Of a DNA stretch of 64,000 nucleotides, positions 1 through 7,963 are shown piece by piece (position 1 is the stretch's first letter; the number at the start of each line of letters is the position of its first letter). The notes beneath the pieces were generated by a model. It had not been told where the DNA came from and did not search any database. It was given only the letters and a program-made list of their open reading frames with translations. A program made the position numbers and the translations under genes. Origin of the DNA: DATBFG01 sp036558645 (lineage in GTDB: Bacteria > Acidobacteriota > Terriglobia > Terriglobales > Acidobacteriaceae); NCBI GenBank assembly GCA_036558645.1, contig DATBFG010000114.1:1-64000 (forward strand), written 5' to 3'.

Positions 1-206
1 GAAGCCTTGCCGACGCCTCGGATGGCAGCTTCCTGAACGGCTTCACGCTCGCCAACCAACGTAATGACGCAGCGATTGTGATCAGAATCCATTTCGCGAT
101 CGAGAAGGTACACGCCATCCATCTTCATCGCATCGACTATCGCATCGACTTTCGATTTATCGCGACCTTCAGAAAAGTTGGGTACACATTCGACCAGAGT
201 TGGCAT
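1..206 (-). CDS. ftcD: glutamate formimidoyltransferase, N-terminal part (truncated by window edge)
   Basis: Only the first 68 codons are inside the window. Reading leftwards from the ATG at 206-204 the protein begins MPTLVECVPNFSEGRD and continues with a GVYLLDREMDSDHNR segment and a LVGE segment. This is the characteristic start of the formiminotransferase N-subdomain (VECVPNFSEGRD, then a D-x-D-x-x-HNR loop). The enzyme transfers the formimino group from N-formimidoyl-glutamate to tetrahydrofolate in histidine breakdown. It lies 49 bases downstream of the PagL-like gene on the same strand. The family assignment is firm; whether it carries a cyclodeaminase domain cannot be seen. Confidence 0.88.
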   Translation of the reverse strand, partial: MPTLVECVPNFSEGRDKSKVDAIVDAMKMDGVYLLDREMDSDHNRCVITLVGEREAVQEAAIRGVGKA

Positions 207-255
207 AAGGCAGAAGAATACTTGTCAGGAGAATCTCCCCGCAACTCGGAGATGG

Positions 256-840
256 TCAGTTCTTGTTCGGCTTGTGAGAGAAGAACTTCCCGAACCCGAT
301 CCGCACCTGGACTGTGTTAATGCCGGGATTCGGCGATGATAGGCCTGCATTGGAAATGTGCATGTAGCGCACTTCGAGACTGCAGTTGTATCTGTCGCGA
401 AGGATATGTGTCCCGAGAGCCGCGCCAGAGGTGAAGTTCACGCCGGAAACTCCCGCCGGCACGTCGTGCGTCGTGAAAAGGGTGCCGCCACTCAACTCAA
501 GATAAGGGACAAAAGTCTCACGGGTAGCGAAATTCCACTTGAGATTCAAGGGGTTTACGCCAACTCCGTACGCCGTATTGGTGGGCTGGAAAACCAAGAA
601 CATTGGAACTCCGTCTACCGCATACTCGAATCGCCCCTTTAAGAATCCCGGCCCATGTGGACGGGTCAGAATCCAGCCGTATCGTATGCCGACATTCCAT
701 GCACCAATGTCGGAGGTTCCTCCGGCGACGCTATGACCTCCTCCCGTCCAAAGCTGAAACTCACGTGCACCATCCTCAGGGCGCTGGCACCAAGCCATTG
801 ACGCACATAACATCAAAACAATCAGAAGGAACCTGCGCAT
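256..840 (-). CDS. PagL-like acyloxyacyl hydrolase / lipid A deacylase family outer membrane protein
   Basis: A 194-residue protein with an N-terminal signal peptide (MRRFLLIVLMLCASMAW) followed by alternating, aromatic-ended segments typical of a small outer-membrane beta barrel. The C-terminal region has HISNAGL followed by NPGIN, the signature of the PagL lipid A 3-O-deacylase family (Pfam acyloxyacyl hydrolase). H161 and S163 match the catalytic His and Ser, but the position of the catalytic Glu in Pseudomonas PagL (HxSNAGL-x7-E) is Asn175 here, so hydrolytic activity is uncertain. The ATG at 840 was chosen because it directly precedes the signal peptide; in-frame starts at 855 (ATG) and 879 (TTG) are possible. 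Confidence 0.75.
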   Translation of the reverse strand: MRRFLLIVLMLCASMAWCQRPEDGAREFQLWTGGGHSVAGGTSDIGAWNVGIRYGWILTRPHGPGFLKGRFEYAVDGVPMFLVFQPTNTAYGVGVNPLNLKWNFATRETFVPYLELSGGTLFTTHDVPAGVSGVNFTSGAALGTHILRDRYNCSLEVRYMHISNAGLSSPNPGINTVQVRIGFGKFFSHKPNKN

Positions 841-961
841 GCGAAGTTGCACCATACAGCATCTGGCATAGCGATACAAACTAGCTCAAGTATCCAACCT
901 AGCCTTTGATACGTGCGCTGCAATGGCCTGCGAACGCAAGCAAACGTCGTCGAGGTAATGG

Positions 962-1819
962 ATGTTAAACTCTCCTGTGGCGACTCTACCCATCCGGTTG
1001 CTGGCGATAGACATCGACGGCACACTGCTTAACCCGCAATTCATCATCTCTGATGCAGATATGGCCGCAGTTCGCCGGGCCCAGCATGCCGGCGTGGAAG
1101 TAATGCTGGTCACTGGCCGCCGGCACACCTTTGCTTTGCCAATCGCACAGCAGTTTGGCTTCGATCTCTGGATCAGCAGCTCCAACGGTGCTGTAACCCG
1201 GTCGCTCTCAGGAGAGACTTTCCACCGTGACCTGCTGCCGCGGCAGGTCTGTCGCCAGCTTTGTTCAGAGATGAAAGAATTCCGCGGAAACACCGTTCTC
1301 ACCTTCGACATCGAAGGCAAGGGCGCGATCGTTTTAGAACGTATGGACGAACTGACAGGCAGCATTCAACGCTGGCTGGAAAAGAATCTGCAATACATCG
1401 ACTTCGTAATTCCGATTGAAAACTCACTGACCAGCGATCCCGTTCAGGCTATGTTCTGCGGCCCTATCGATCGCATGCATCAGGCCCTGACTGCCCTGGC
1501 CGCCAGTCCTCTGGCGCCGCAGATCACCGTGCTCCGAACCGAATATCCCATTCGAGATCTGTCGATTGTCGACGTCCTGAACCAGGGTTGTTCCAAGGGC
1601 CATGCCCTTGAAAGATGGGCCAATTACCGCGGCATCCCACGGGAACAGGTCATGGCCGTCGGTGACAATTACAACGATGTGGAAATGCTTGCCTTTGCAG
1701 GCGTGCCGTTTATCATGGGAAATGCCTCGGTGGAACTCCGTGAACGCGGGTGGCAGGTAACATTACCCAACGATCGCAACGGCGTCGCGGCAGCCATTGA
1801 GCAGGCTTTAGGCGTCTAA
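962..1819 (+). CDS. Cof-type HAD-IIB family phosphatase
   Basis: A 285-residue haloacid-dehalogenase hydrolase. Motif I is DIDGTLL (nucleophile Asp17, acid Asp19), motif II is SSSNGA near residue 80, the substrate-specificity Lys is in SKGHAL, and motif IV is GDNYNDVEML. This order and the C2-type cap between motifs II and III are those of the Cof/YidA group, which dephosphorylates sugar phosphates, phosphorylated cofactors or similar metabolites in the cytoplasm. The substrate cannot be told from sequence. A Shine-Dalgarno-like GAGGT lies 6 bases before the ATG. It is divergent from the PagL-like gene. Confidence 0.88.
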   Translation: MLNSPVATLPIRLLAIDIDGTLLNPQFIISDADMAAVRRAQHAGVEVMLVTGRRHTFALPIAQQFGFDLWISSSNGAVTRSLSGETFHRDLLPRQVCRQLCSEMKEFRGNTVLTFDIEGKGAIVLERMDELTGSIQRWLEKNLQYIDFVIPIENSLTSDPVQAMFCGPIDRMHQALTALAASPLAPQITVLRTEYPIRDLSIVDVLNQGCSKGHALERWANYRGIPREQVMAVGDNYNDVEMLAFAGVPFIMGNASVELRERGWQVTLPNDRNGVAAAIEQALGV

Positions 1820-1866
1820 GTCATAGACGCACCTGTGGCTGCTACAGGGTTGGCTTTTAGTTCGAA

Positions 1867-2634
1867 ATGTTGAGCTTACGAAAATTCGAAATTCTGGTGG
1901 TGGGACTATTACTATCGGTGCCCGCCCTCTGCTCCGAGCTAGCCATCCTCCATAATGGATTTTCCATTCCACATACACGGCGCGAGACGGTCGGTTCGGT
2001 TACACGCCTTTATACAGGTGCAGACGATGGTAGCTACGTGGACATCGCGAGCGACCAGATTGACCACTTCGAGCAAGCCCCAAACCCACCTGTGGTGAAG
2101 ACGCACGCGGGGTCTGTCCCCTCTCAGAATTTGGATGAAATTATCAATTCGATCAGCGGACGTCACCACATTGATCCTGACTTCATCAACAGCGTCATCC
2201 ATGCTGAAAGCGGATTCAATCAGCACGCCGTGTCGCGTAAGGGCGCTCAGGGCTTGATGCAACTGATGCCGCAAACCGCCGATCAACTCGGCGTTGCAGA
2301 TGCATTCAATCCCGGCGATAACGTCGAAGGTGGAACCCGCTATTTGCGAGAGCTTCTCGAACGGTACAACTTCGACGCTGTGAAGGCTTTGGCGGCCTAC
2401 AATGCGGGGCCTGCGCGAGTGGAACAATACGGCGGAGTACCACCCTACGCCGAAACGCGCGCCTACGTGGCCCGTATAGTCCGCGACTTCAATAGGAAGA
2501 AACTGGCAGAGAAAAAAGAGATCGCCGCCAAACGGGCTGCGACTGCGAAGCCAATCAAGAAAGGCACTGAAGCAACCACAGGCAAGGCTTCACAGAAGAG
2601 TACCTCGAAATTCGCATTGGCTTCTGGACAGTAA
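1867..2634 (+). CDS. lytic transglycosylase with SLT domain
   Basis: A 255-residue exported protein. Residues 1-22 form a signal peptide (VVGLLLSVPALC). Residues about 90-210 are a Slt70/MltC-like catalytic domain: the HAESGFN segment supplies the catalytic Glu114, then AQGLMQLMP, a GG-TRYL segment and AAYNAGP, all classic family motifs. The C-terminus is a Lys/Ala-rich tail without a recognisable fold. Such enzymes cleave the glycan strands of peptidoglycan to 1,6-anhydro-muropeptides in the periplasm. The start ATG lies 47 bases after the HAD phosphatase stop. Confidence 0.92.
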   Translation: MLSLRKFEILVVGLLLSVPALCSELAILHNGFSIPHTRRETVGSVTRLYTGADDGSYVDIASDQIDHFEQAPNPPVVKTHAGSVPSQNLDEIINSISGRHHIDPDFINSVIHAESGFNQHAVSRKGAQGLMQLMPQTADQLGVADAFNPGDNVEGGTRYLRELLERYNFDAVKALAAYNAGPARVEQYGGVPPYAETRAYVARIVRDFNRKKLAEKKEIAAKRAATAKPIKKGTEATTGKASQKSTSKFALASGQ

Positions 2635-2749
2635 TCTACCGATACATCGAGATCCTGGGACTCGCGTTGACCGTTTGGTTTGGCTCGTTTACCTTGAATC
2701 GGGGCGATGCTCGTTGCGATCGCTTGGACGCTGACGGTTTGTTTTCTTC

Positions 2750-3853
2750 ATGGACAAGAGACGCATTCTGCTCACTGGCGCGATCCTGATCCTTCTGGGC
2801 CTTCTGTTTTATTTTCAATTTCGAGATTGGAGTTCCTTCAACTGGCCAGCATTCTGGGCCGAAGCTCACGAAATTCGGCTGGAGCATATCTTCCATGCCG
2901 TCCTACTCATCTACTTCGGATACTTGTTGAGAGCCAGCCGCTGGAAGATTCTTCTGCGTCCAGTCCGCCCCAACGCATCGTTGATTGGACTCGTTCCACC
3001 TACACTGATCGGGTTCACCGGCCTCGCCCTGCTGGGACGCCTTGGTGAACTCATCCGGCCCTACCTGATTGCACGACGCGAGAACTTGCCGTTCTCATCG
3101 CAGCTCGCGGTCTGGGCGGTGGAACGAATTTTCGATATCGGTGCGTTTGCCATCCTGCTTGCCCTCGCCATCTTCCTTCCTGGAACCCTGGCGGCGGGCA
3201 CTCACCCGGAATTTCGCGGAGGCCTGATCACCGGCGGAATCCTGCTTCTGGGCTTCGTCGTGGCGCTTGCCTTGGGAGCAACATTGGTTAGCTACAAGGG
3301 AGAGGCACTAGCTGCAGGGTTCGAGCGTCGCTTCTCACACTTATCGGAAAACCTGGGCCATCGCCTTGCGCAAAAGATCCGGGAGTTTCGCGCTGGACTT
3401 AACACGATCGAGAGTCCGCTTGCCCTGATTCTGTTGATCGCCGTCTCTCTTCTCATGTGGTACGTGATCGCGCTTGCCTACCAGGAAGTAACAATCTCCT
3501 ACCACGATGTGACTCTAGCGACGTATGCGGCAAACGGCACCAAAAATCCGCTGGACCTGCCGGTGCTGCGAATTCTCCTCTTGATGGGTTCCAGCATGGT
3601 GGGCTCTATGGTCCAGCTACCCGGCGTCGGCGGTGGATCGCAGGTCGCGACCATCGCAACTCTTGAGCGCATCTTCGACGTTCCACGGGAGCTGGCGCTC
3701 AGTTGCGGGGTGATGCTGTGGCTGGTGACCTTCGTGGCTGTAGTGCCGGTGGGATTGCTTCTGGCACACCGCGAACACTTGTCCCTCCGACGGCTCTCGA
3801 AAGAGAGCCATGAAGCCCCATCTTCGGAGAACACCGCACAGGCAGAAACGTGA
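2750..3853 (+). CDS. flippase-like integral membrane protein (LPG synthase TM-domain / AglD family)
   Basis: A 367-residue polytopic membrane protein with about eight hydrophobic segments, starting with ILLTGAILILLGLLFYF at residue 6. It contains the ERIFD segment near residue 125 and the loop LPGVGGGSQ near residue 290, which correspond to conserved features of the lysylphosphatidylglycerol synthase transmembrane domain family (formerly UPF0104). Family members include the membrane part of MprF and proteins next to glycosyltransferases; most are thought to move or modify lipids. No soluble synthase domain is attached. No strong ribosome binding site precedes the ATG, so the exact start is less certain. 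Confidence 0.8.
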   Translation: MDKRRILLTGAILILLGLLFYFQFRDWSSFNWPAFWAEAHEIRLEHIFHAVLLIYFGYLLRASRWKILLRPVRPNASLIGLVPPTLIGFTGLALLGRLGELIRPYLIARRENLPFSSQLAVWAVERIFDIGAFAILLALAIFLPGTLAAGTHPEFRGGLITGGILLLGFVVALALGATLVSYKGEALAAGFERRFSHLSENLGHRLAQKIREFRAGLNTIESPLALILLIAVSLLMWYVIALAYQEVTISYHDVTLATYAANGTKNPLDLPVLRILLLMGSSMVGSMVQLPGVGGGSQVATIATLERIFDVPRELALSCGVMLWLVTFVAVVPVGLLLAHREHLSLRRLSKESHEAPSSENTAQAET

Positions 3854-3977
3854 AGCCTCGTCCTACTGGCTCCTCTTGAACAGCTGAACGAAATCTCGTT
3901 CCACCATCCTCGCGCCCTCAATTGGGCAGAGCGAGCCTCCACCTTTGCCCTGTTACAATGCGAGAGTTCCCAGCGCC

Positions 3978-4472
3978 ATGAAGTGTCCCTTTTGCGGTTT
4001 TGAAAACGATAAAGTTGTCGATTCACGCGAGAGCAAGGAGGCCGATTCCATCCGCCGCCGCCGTGAATGCCTGAAGTGTGAAAAGCGCTTCACCACCTAT
4101 GAACGGATCGATGAGATTCCATATATGGTGGTCAAAAAGGACGGCCGCAGGGAGAAATTCGATCGGCAGAAGGTCCTGAACGGCCTGCTGAGAGCCTGCG
4201 AAAAGCGCCCGGTGCCGATCAGCAAGCTGGAACAGATCGTGAACGAGGCGGAATCCTTCGTAATCGATTCTCCTGAGCGTGAACGCAAGACGAGTGAACT
4301 CGGCGAGCTCATCATGAACCGCCTGCGGCGTCACGACAAAGTTGCTTACGTTCGCTTCGCCTCTGTGTACTTGGATTTCAAAGACGTCCAGGAATTCATG
4401 ACGGAGCTGAAGGATTTGCTGAAGACGAAAGATGCACCCGAGATGCGCGGCAAGAACGTTGCCAAGAATTGA
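3978..4472 (+). CDS. nrdR: transcriptional repressor NrdR
   Basis: A 164-residue protein that begins MKCPFCGFENDKVVDSR. Two CxxC pairs (CPFC at residues 3-6 and CLKC about 28 residues later) form the zinc ribbon, followed by RFTTYER and an ATP-cone domain (residues about 45-140, beginning VVKKDGRREKFD). NrdR binds NrdR boxes upstream of ribonucleotide reductase genes and responds to ATP/dATP. An in-frame start 33 bases upstream exists, but all family members begin with MKCPFC, so the ATG at 3978 is used. A -10-like TACAAT sits at 3954-3959. The protein is about 10-15 residues longer than usual at its C-terminus. Confidence 0.96.
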   Translation: MKCPFCGFENDKVVDSRESKEADSIRRRRECLKCEKRFTTYERIDEIPYMVVKKDGRREKFDRQKVLNGLLRACEKRPVPISKLEQIVNEAESFVIDSPERERKTSELGELIMNRLRRHDKVAYVRFASVYLDFKDVQEFMTELKDLLKTKDAPEMRGKNVAKN

Positions 4473-4480
4473 CTGAGTTC

Positions 4481-4545
4481 CGAATTTTCGAATTGACGAA
4501 TTGAGATACCGCTCATTGGCAACAATCCTTCAATCCGAAAATCCG
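4481..4545 (+). repeat. imperfect inverted repeat in nrdR-icd spacer
   Basis: Arm 1 (4481-4503) and the reverse complement of arm 2 (4523-4545) match at 19 of 23 positions, with a 19-base loop. Three of the four mismatches would be G-U wobble pairs in a transcript of the minus strand. Within each arm an 8-base GAATT/GGATT unit recurs. It fills almost the whole spacer between nrdR and the isocitrate dehydrogenase gene. It resembles the element at 22615-22696 in base usage. It has no run of T, so it is not an ordinary terminator. Confidence 0.5.
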
Positions 4546-4563
4546 TAAATCCGACAATAAAAC

Positions 4564-5571
4564 ATGTCTCATCGCGTAACGCTCATTCCCGGCGACGGCA
4601 TCGGCCCTGAAGTCACTCAGGCTGCCGTACGTATTCTCGAAGCTACAGGCGTCAAGTTTGAATGGGAAAGTTTCGCTGCGGGCGCGGAAGCCTTCGAACG
4701 GTTTCGCACTTACATTCCCAAAGAACTGATCGAGTCCATTGAGCGGACACATGTGGCGCTCAAAGGGCCGGTGACTACGCCCGTGGGCGGGGGTTTCTCG
4801 AGCATCAATGTCGAACTCCGCAAAATGTTCGAGCTCTATGCGAACTTCCGTCCGATTCTTAATCTGCCCCATATTCCGACGCGCTACCCCGACGTCGATC
4901 TCATTATCATCCGCGAGAATACCGAGGGATTGTACTCGGGTATCGAGCATGAAGTAGTCCCAGGGGTTGTAGAGAGTTTGAAAATCATTACTGCGAAGGC
5001 TTCTACCCGCATCTCGCGGTTCGCTTTCGAATATGCACGGAAGCACAATCGAAAGAAGGTCCACGCCATCCACAAAGCCAACATCATGAAGCTTTCCGAT
5101 GGATTGTTCCTGCGCTGCTCGAGAGAGGTTTCCAAGGAATATCCCGAGATTACCTACGCCGAGCACATTGTGGATAACGCCTGCATGCAGCTGGTGTTGA
5201 ATCCGTATCAGTACGACATGCTGCTGATGGAGAATTTGTACGGCGACATCCTATCCGACCTGTGTGCCGCCTTCGTAGGCGGCCTGGGCTTTGTCCCCGG
5301 CGCAAACATGGGAGACCATTGCGCGATTTTTGAAGCCGTTCATGGTTCGGCCCCAGACATTGCCGGCAAGAACCTTGCTAATCCAACCGCCCTCATTCGG
5401 TCCGGCGTATTGATGCTCAGGCATCTTGGTGAAGACCAAGCGGCCGACAAGATTCGAAATGCTCTCGAGAAGGTTTATGGCGACAAGGACAAGCTTACGC
5501 GCGACATCGGAGGGAAGGCAGGAACATCGGAGTTTGCCGATTTGATCATAGAAGCGATGGACACTGCATAG
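4564..5571 (+). CDS. icd: isocitrate dehydrogenase (NAD-type), isocitrate/isopropylmalate dehydrogenase family
   Basis: A 335-residue beta-decarboxylating dehydrogenase. It starts with the family signature LIPGDGIGPEV; S80-x-N82 and R86 (SSINVELRK) match the isocitrate-binding loop, and the metal-binding aspartates are in VDNACMQLV and YGDILSDL. The short length and the sequence around LYANFRPI and EAVHGSAPDIAGK resemble homodimeric NAD-dependent isocitrate dehydrogenases rather than the 415-residue NADP enzyme of E. coli or LeuB. The reaction is isocitrate + NAD to 2-oxoglutarate + CO2 in the TCA cycle. Cofactor choice is inferred from overall similarity. Homoisocitrate or tartrate dehydrogenase activity is the main alternative. 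Confidence 0.87.
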   Translation: MSHRVTLIPGDGIGPEVTQAAVRILEATGVKFEWESFAAGAEAFERFRTYIPKELIESIERTHVALKGPVTTPVGGGFSSINVELRKMFELYANFRPILNLPHIPTRYPDVDLIIIRENTEGLYSGIEHEVVPGVVESLKIITAKASTRISRFAFEYARKHNRKKVHAIHKANIMKLSDGLFLRCSREVSKEYPEITYAEHIVDNACMQLVLNPYQYDMLLMENLYGDILSDLCAAFVGGLGFVPGANMGDHCAIFEAVHGSAPDIAGKNLANPTALIRSGVLMLRHLGEDQAADKIRNALEKVYGDKDKLTRDIGGKAGTSEFADLIIEAMDTA

Positions 5572-5683
5572 CGCGGTCCGTGCAAATGTGGCATCACGTG
5601 TCAGTCGTAATTTGAAAGTGCGAATCAACGAACTGAAAGACCTTGGAGTGAACCCTCCGACGCAACTACATGATCCATCTCCA

Positions 5684-5711
5684 TTGACCACCCCGTCACT
5701 CTTGCGATAAC
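5684..5711 (+). promoter_or_regulatory. probable sigma-70-type promoter of hemH
   Basis: A -35 box TTGACC (5 of 6 to consensus) is separated by 16 bases from a -10 box GATAAC (4 of 6). The predicted start of transcription is about 25 bases before the hemH start codon. It would drive hemH and probably the bc-complex genes, because no terminator is visible between hemH and the Rieske gene. Confidence 0.45.
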
Positions 5712-5740
5712 ATTCGTCGCTTCGTGGGAAAGCAAGGGGG

Positions 5741-6754
5741 ATGGTGACTCCAACACGGCGCATTGGTGTGGTACTGTTTCAGCTCGGCGGGCCCGATTCG
5801 CTGGAAGCCATTGAACCTTTTCTTTTCAATCTGTTTTGCGACCCCGACATCATCAACTTTCCTTTTGCGCGGATCGGCCGCAAACCCCTGGCCAAGCTAA
5901 TCTCGACCACCCGCGCCAAGAAAGTACAGCATCATTATGCGGAGATCGGTGGCGGGTCCCCGATCCGAAGGTTTACGGAACAACAAGCATGCGCACTGCA
6001 ACGCCAGCTCCAGCAAAATGGGATCGATGCACGCTGCTTTGTAGCGATGCGGTATTGGCATCCCTTTACGTCCGAGGCCATCGAGCAACTCCGGACCGCG
6101 CAATGCGACGAGATCGTTTTGCTTCCTCTCTATCCTCAGTATTCCTCGACCACCACGGGCAGCAGCCTCAATGAGTGGAACCGATTATTCAAAGAAGAAC
6201 TTCCGGTTCACCGGATCCAAGGCTTCCACACCCATCCTCTTTATCTGGACTCGCTAGTCGAGCGCATAGATGAGGCGCTTTGCCGGTTTCCGGATCCCGA
6301 GCGACCTGAACTGGTGTTCAGCGCGCACAGTGTTCCCGTGTCCGTCATCGAGAGTGGCGATCCCTACCAGCGTCAGATCGAAGAGACGATGGCTCTCGTG
6401 ATGCGCCAGGGGGGCTGGTCGAACAAACATCGGCTCTGCTACCAGAGCAAGGTTGGTGCCAGTAAGTGGTTGCAGCCTTCGCTGCATCGAACATTACGGG
6501 AGCTGGCCGCAGAAAAGATTCGCGAAGTGTGTGTTGTTCCCATCTCGTTTGTCTCCGATCACGTGGAAACTTTGGGAGAGATTGACCACGAGGCGCGGGC
6601 AGAGGCGCAGGAACTTGGGATTGACCGCTTCGAGATGAGCGGTGGTTTAAACGATTCGCCGACATTTATTTCGGCCTTGGCGGATCTTGTGGCCGAAGCC
6701 CTGGACGTTGACTCAAGCCGACAGCGCAGCTCCGATTGTATGGCTGCAGACTGA
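5741..6754 (+). CDS. hemH: ferrochelatase
   Basis: A 337-residue protein starting with RIGVVLFQLGGPDS, a hallmark of ferrochelatases. FSAHSVP supplies the catalytic His196 and HVETLGEID the acidic residues E276 and E280 that serve metal insertion; LYPQYSSTTTG is also conserved. It inserts ferrous iron into protoporphyrin IX (or coproporphyrin III) on the cytoplasmic face. The length fits the family. The GGGGG directly before the ATG is too close to be a good ribosome binding site, so a GTG one codon later is possible. It is 22 bases upstream of the Rieske gene and very likely co-transcribed, tying haem supply to assembly of the cytochrome complex. Confidence 0.96.
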   Translation: MVTPTRRIGVVLFQLGGPDSLEAIEPFLFNLFCDPDIINFPFARIGRKPLAKLISTTRAKKVQHHYAEIGGGSPIRRFTEQQACALQRQLQQNGIDARCFVAMRYWHPFTSEAIEQLRTAQCDEIVLLPLYPQYSSTTTGSSLNEWNRLFKEELPVHRIQGFHTHPLYLDSLVERIDEALCRFPDPERPELVFSAHSVPVSVIESGDPYQRQIEETMALVMRQGGWSNKHRLCYQSKVGASKWLQPSLHRTLRELAAEKIREVCVVPISFVSDHVETLGEIDHEARAEAQELGIDRFEMSGGLNDSPTFISALADLVAEALDVDSSRQRSSDCMAAD

Positions 6755-6776
6755 ACTCGGGAGTGAAGAGGTAAGG

Positions 6777-7934
6777 ATGGCAGAAAACAGCGTGCTCGGC
6801 CGGCTTCCAGCCTGGCCGCGAAATGCTCTTAATAACTCGGTCATTGCCGCAGAACAGGCTTATCGCAAGCGCTCCGGTCTGCCGCTTCTTACTGAGGCGG
6901 ATATGGAAGCCTTGCGCGCCGGCGTGCAGATGCCATGGGAAACTGGCGATGGGAGTTCGGCTCCAACTCCTCCTCCCGCACCTGCACTTCCGACTTCAGC
7001 CTCGCCTGCGGAAAAAGCTCCTGCCGTTCCGGCGAATACCGCTCCTGCTGCACCCTCAGCAACACCGGCCGCAGGCGGCACCATTAGCGCTGAAGTTGCC
7101 GCAATTGTTGCCACTGGGAAAAAGTGGAGTCGTTCTTCCGTCGCTGCCGAACAAGCTCGCCGCAAGCGTAAGGGACTTCCTGCATTAAACGACGCTGAGG
7201 TAACGGCTTTGCTTGGTGAGCCTGCGGAGACCGCAGCGCCTCCTCCAGGTACCCCCGCTACTTCAGCAACCCCTTCTGCCCCACGTCCTGCAGCTGCAGC
7301 TGCGCCACGAGCTCCTGCTGGGCCCTCCGCGGAGTCAGTCGCGAGAAGTGGGCCTTCAACGGAATATGTCGGCACGCCAGCAGTTGGAACATCAAAAGCC
7401 GCGGCCGCTGGCGGTGTCGCGGCTGTCGGTCCGGACGATAGTCCGGCGAACCAGTCGAGGCGTCGATTGGTGTGGGCCTGCGTCGCAGCTTTCCTGACAG
7501 CTTGGTTCATTGCTTTCTTCCGCTTTTTCCTGCCCAGAACGCTATTTGAACCAGCCACGACTTTTAAGATCGGTTACCCATCCGAATTCGGGCTTGGTGT
7601 CGATACCAAGTTCCAGCAGAAGTACCGCATATGGGTCGATCGCACTCCCGATCGTATTTTTGTGATTTACGCGCGCTGCACTCATTTGGGCTGCACTCCA
7701 GACTGGAAGCCCAGCGAGAACAAATTCAAGTGTCCGTGCCATGGCAGCGGATACGACAGCGAAGGTGTTAACTTCGAGGGACCAGCGCCTCGTCCCATGG
7801 ATCGCGCCCATGTCGAACTCGCTCCTGACGGGCAGATTCTTGTGGATGTCGCAAAACTCTATCAGTGGCCCAAAGGACAGCCCAGTCAATTCAACGAAGG
7901 CGACGGCAGCAGTGGCGCCTGGTTGCGCGCTTGA
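6777..7934 (+). CDS. Rieske [2Fe-2S] subunit of a bc-type complex, with duplicated cytoplasmic motif
   Basis: A 385-residue protein with three parts. Residues 1-228 are hydrophilic and rich in Ala and Pro. They hold two copies of a motif, SVIAAEQAYRKRSGLP (from residue 21) and SVAAEQARRKRKGLP (from 121), each followed by a short acidic helix-like stretch. Residues 229-253 form a membrane anchor. The rest is the Rieske domain: C301-T-H303-L-G-C306 and C319-P-C321-H322; C301, H303, C319 and H322 should bind the cluster, C306 and C321 form the disulfide. The ATG at 6777 follows GAGGTAAGG. It transfers electrons from quinol in the complex encoded by the next three genes. The long N-terminal region is unusual. 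Confidence 0.92.
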   Translation: MAENSVLGRLPAWPRNALNNSVIAAEQAYRKRSGLPLLTEADMEALRAGVQMPWETGDGSSAPTPPPAPALPTSASPAEKAPAVPANTAPAAPSATPAAGGTISAEVAAIVATGKKWSRSSVAAEQARRKRKGLPALNDAEVTALLGEPAETAAPPPGTPATSATPSAPRPAAAAAPRAPAGPSAESVARSGPSTEYVGTPAVGTSKAAAAGGVAAVGPDDSPANQSRRRLVWACVAAFLTAWFIAFFRFFLPRTLFEPATTFKIGYPSEFGLGVDTKFQQKYRIWVDRTPDRIFVIYARCTHLGCTPDWKPSENKFKCPCHGSGYDSEGVNFEGPAPRPMDRAHVELAPDGQILVDVAKLYQWPKGQPSQFNEGDGSSGAWLRA

Positions 7935-7963
7935 TATCAGGTTGGTGAGAACAGAGGATTCCA

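Noticed and set aside
6860..7558. 232-residue minus-strand frame opposite the Rieske gene
   Set aside because: It is antisense to the Ala/Pro-rich linker, which gives long open frames on the other strand; its product is low-complexity Gly/Ala.
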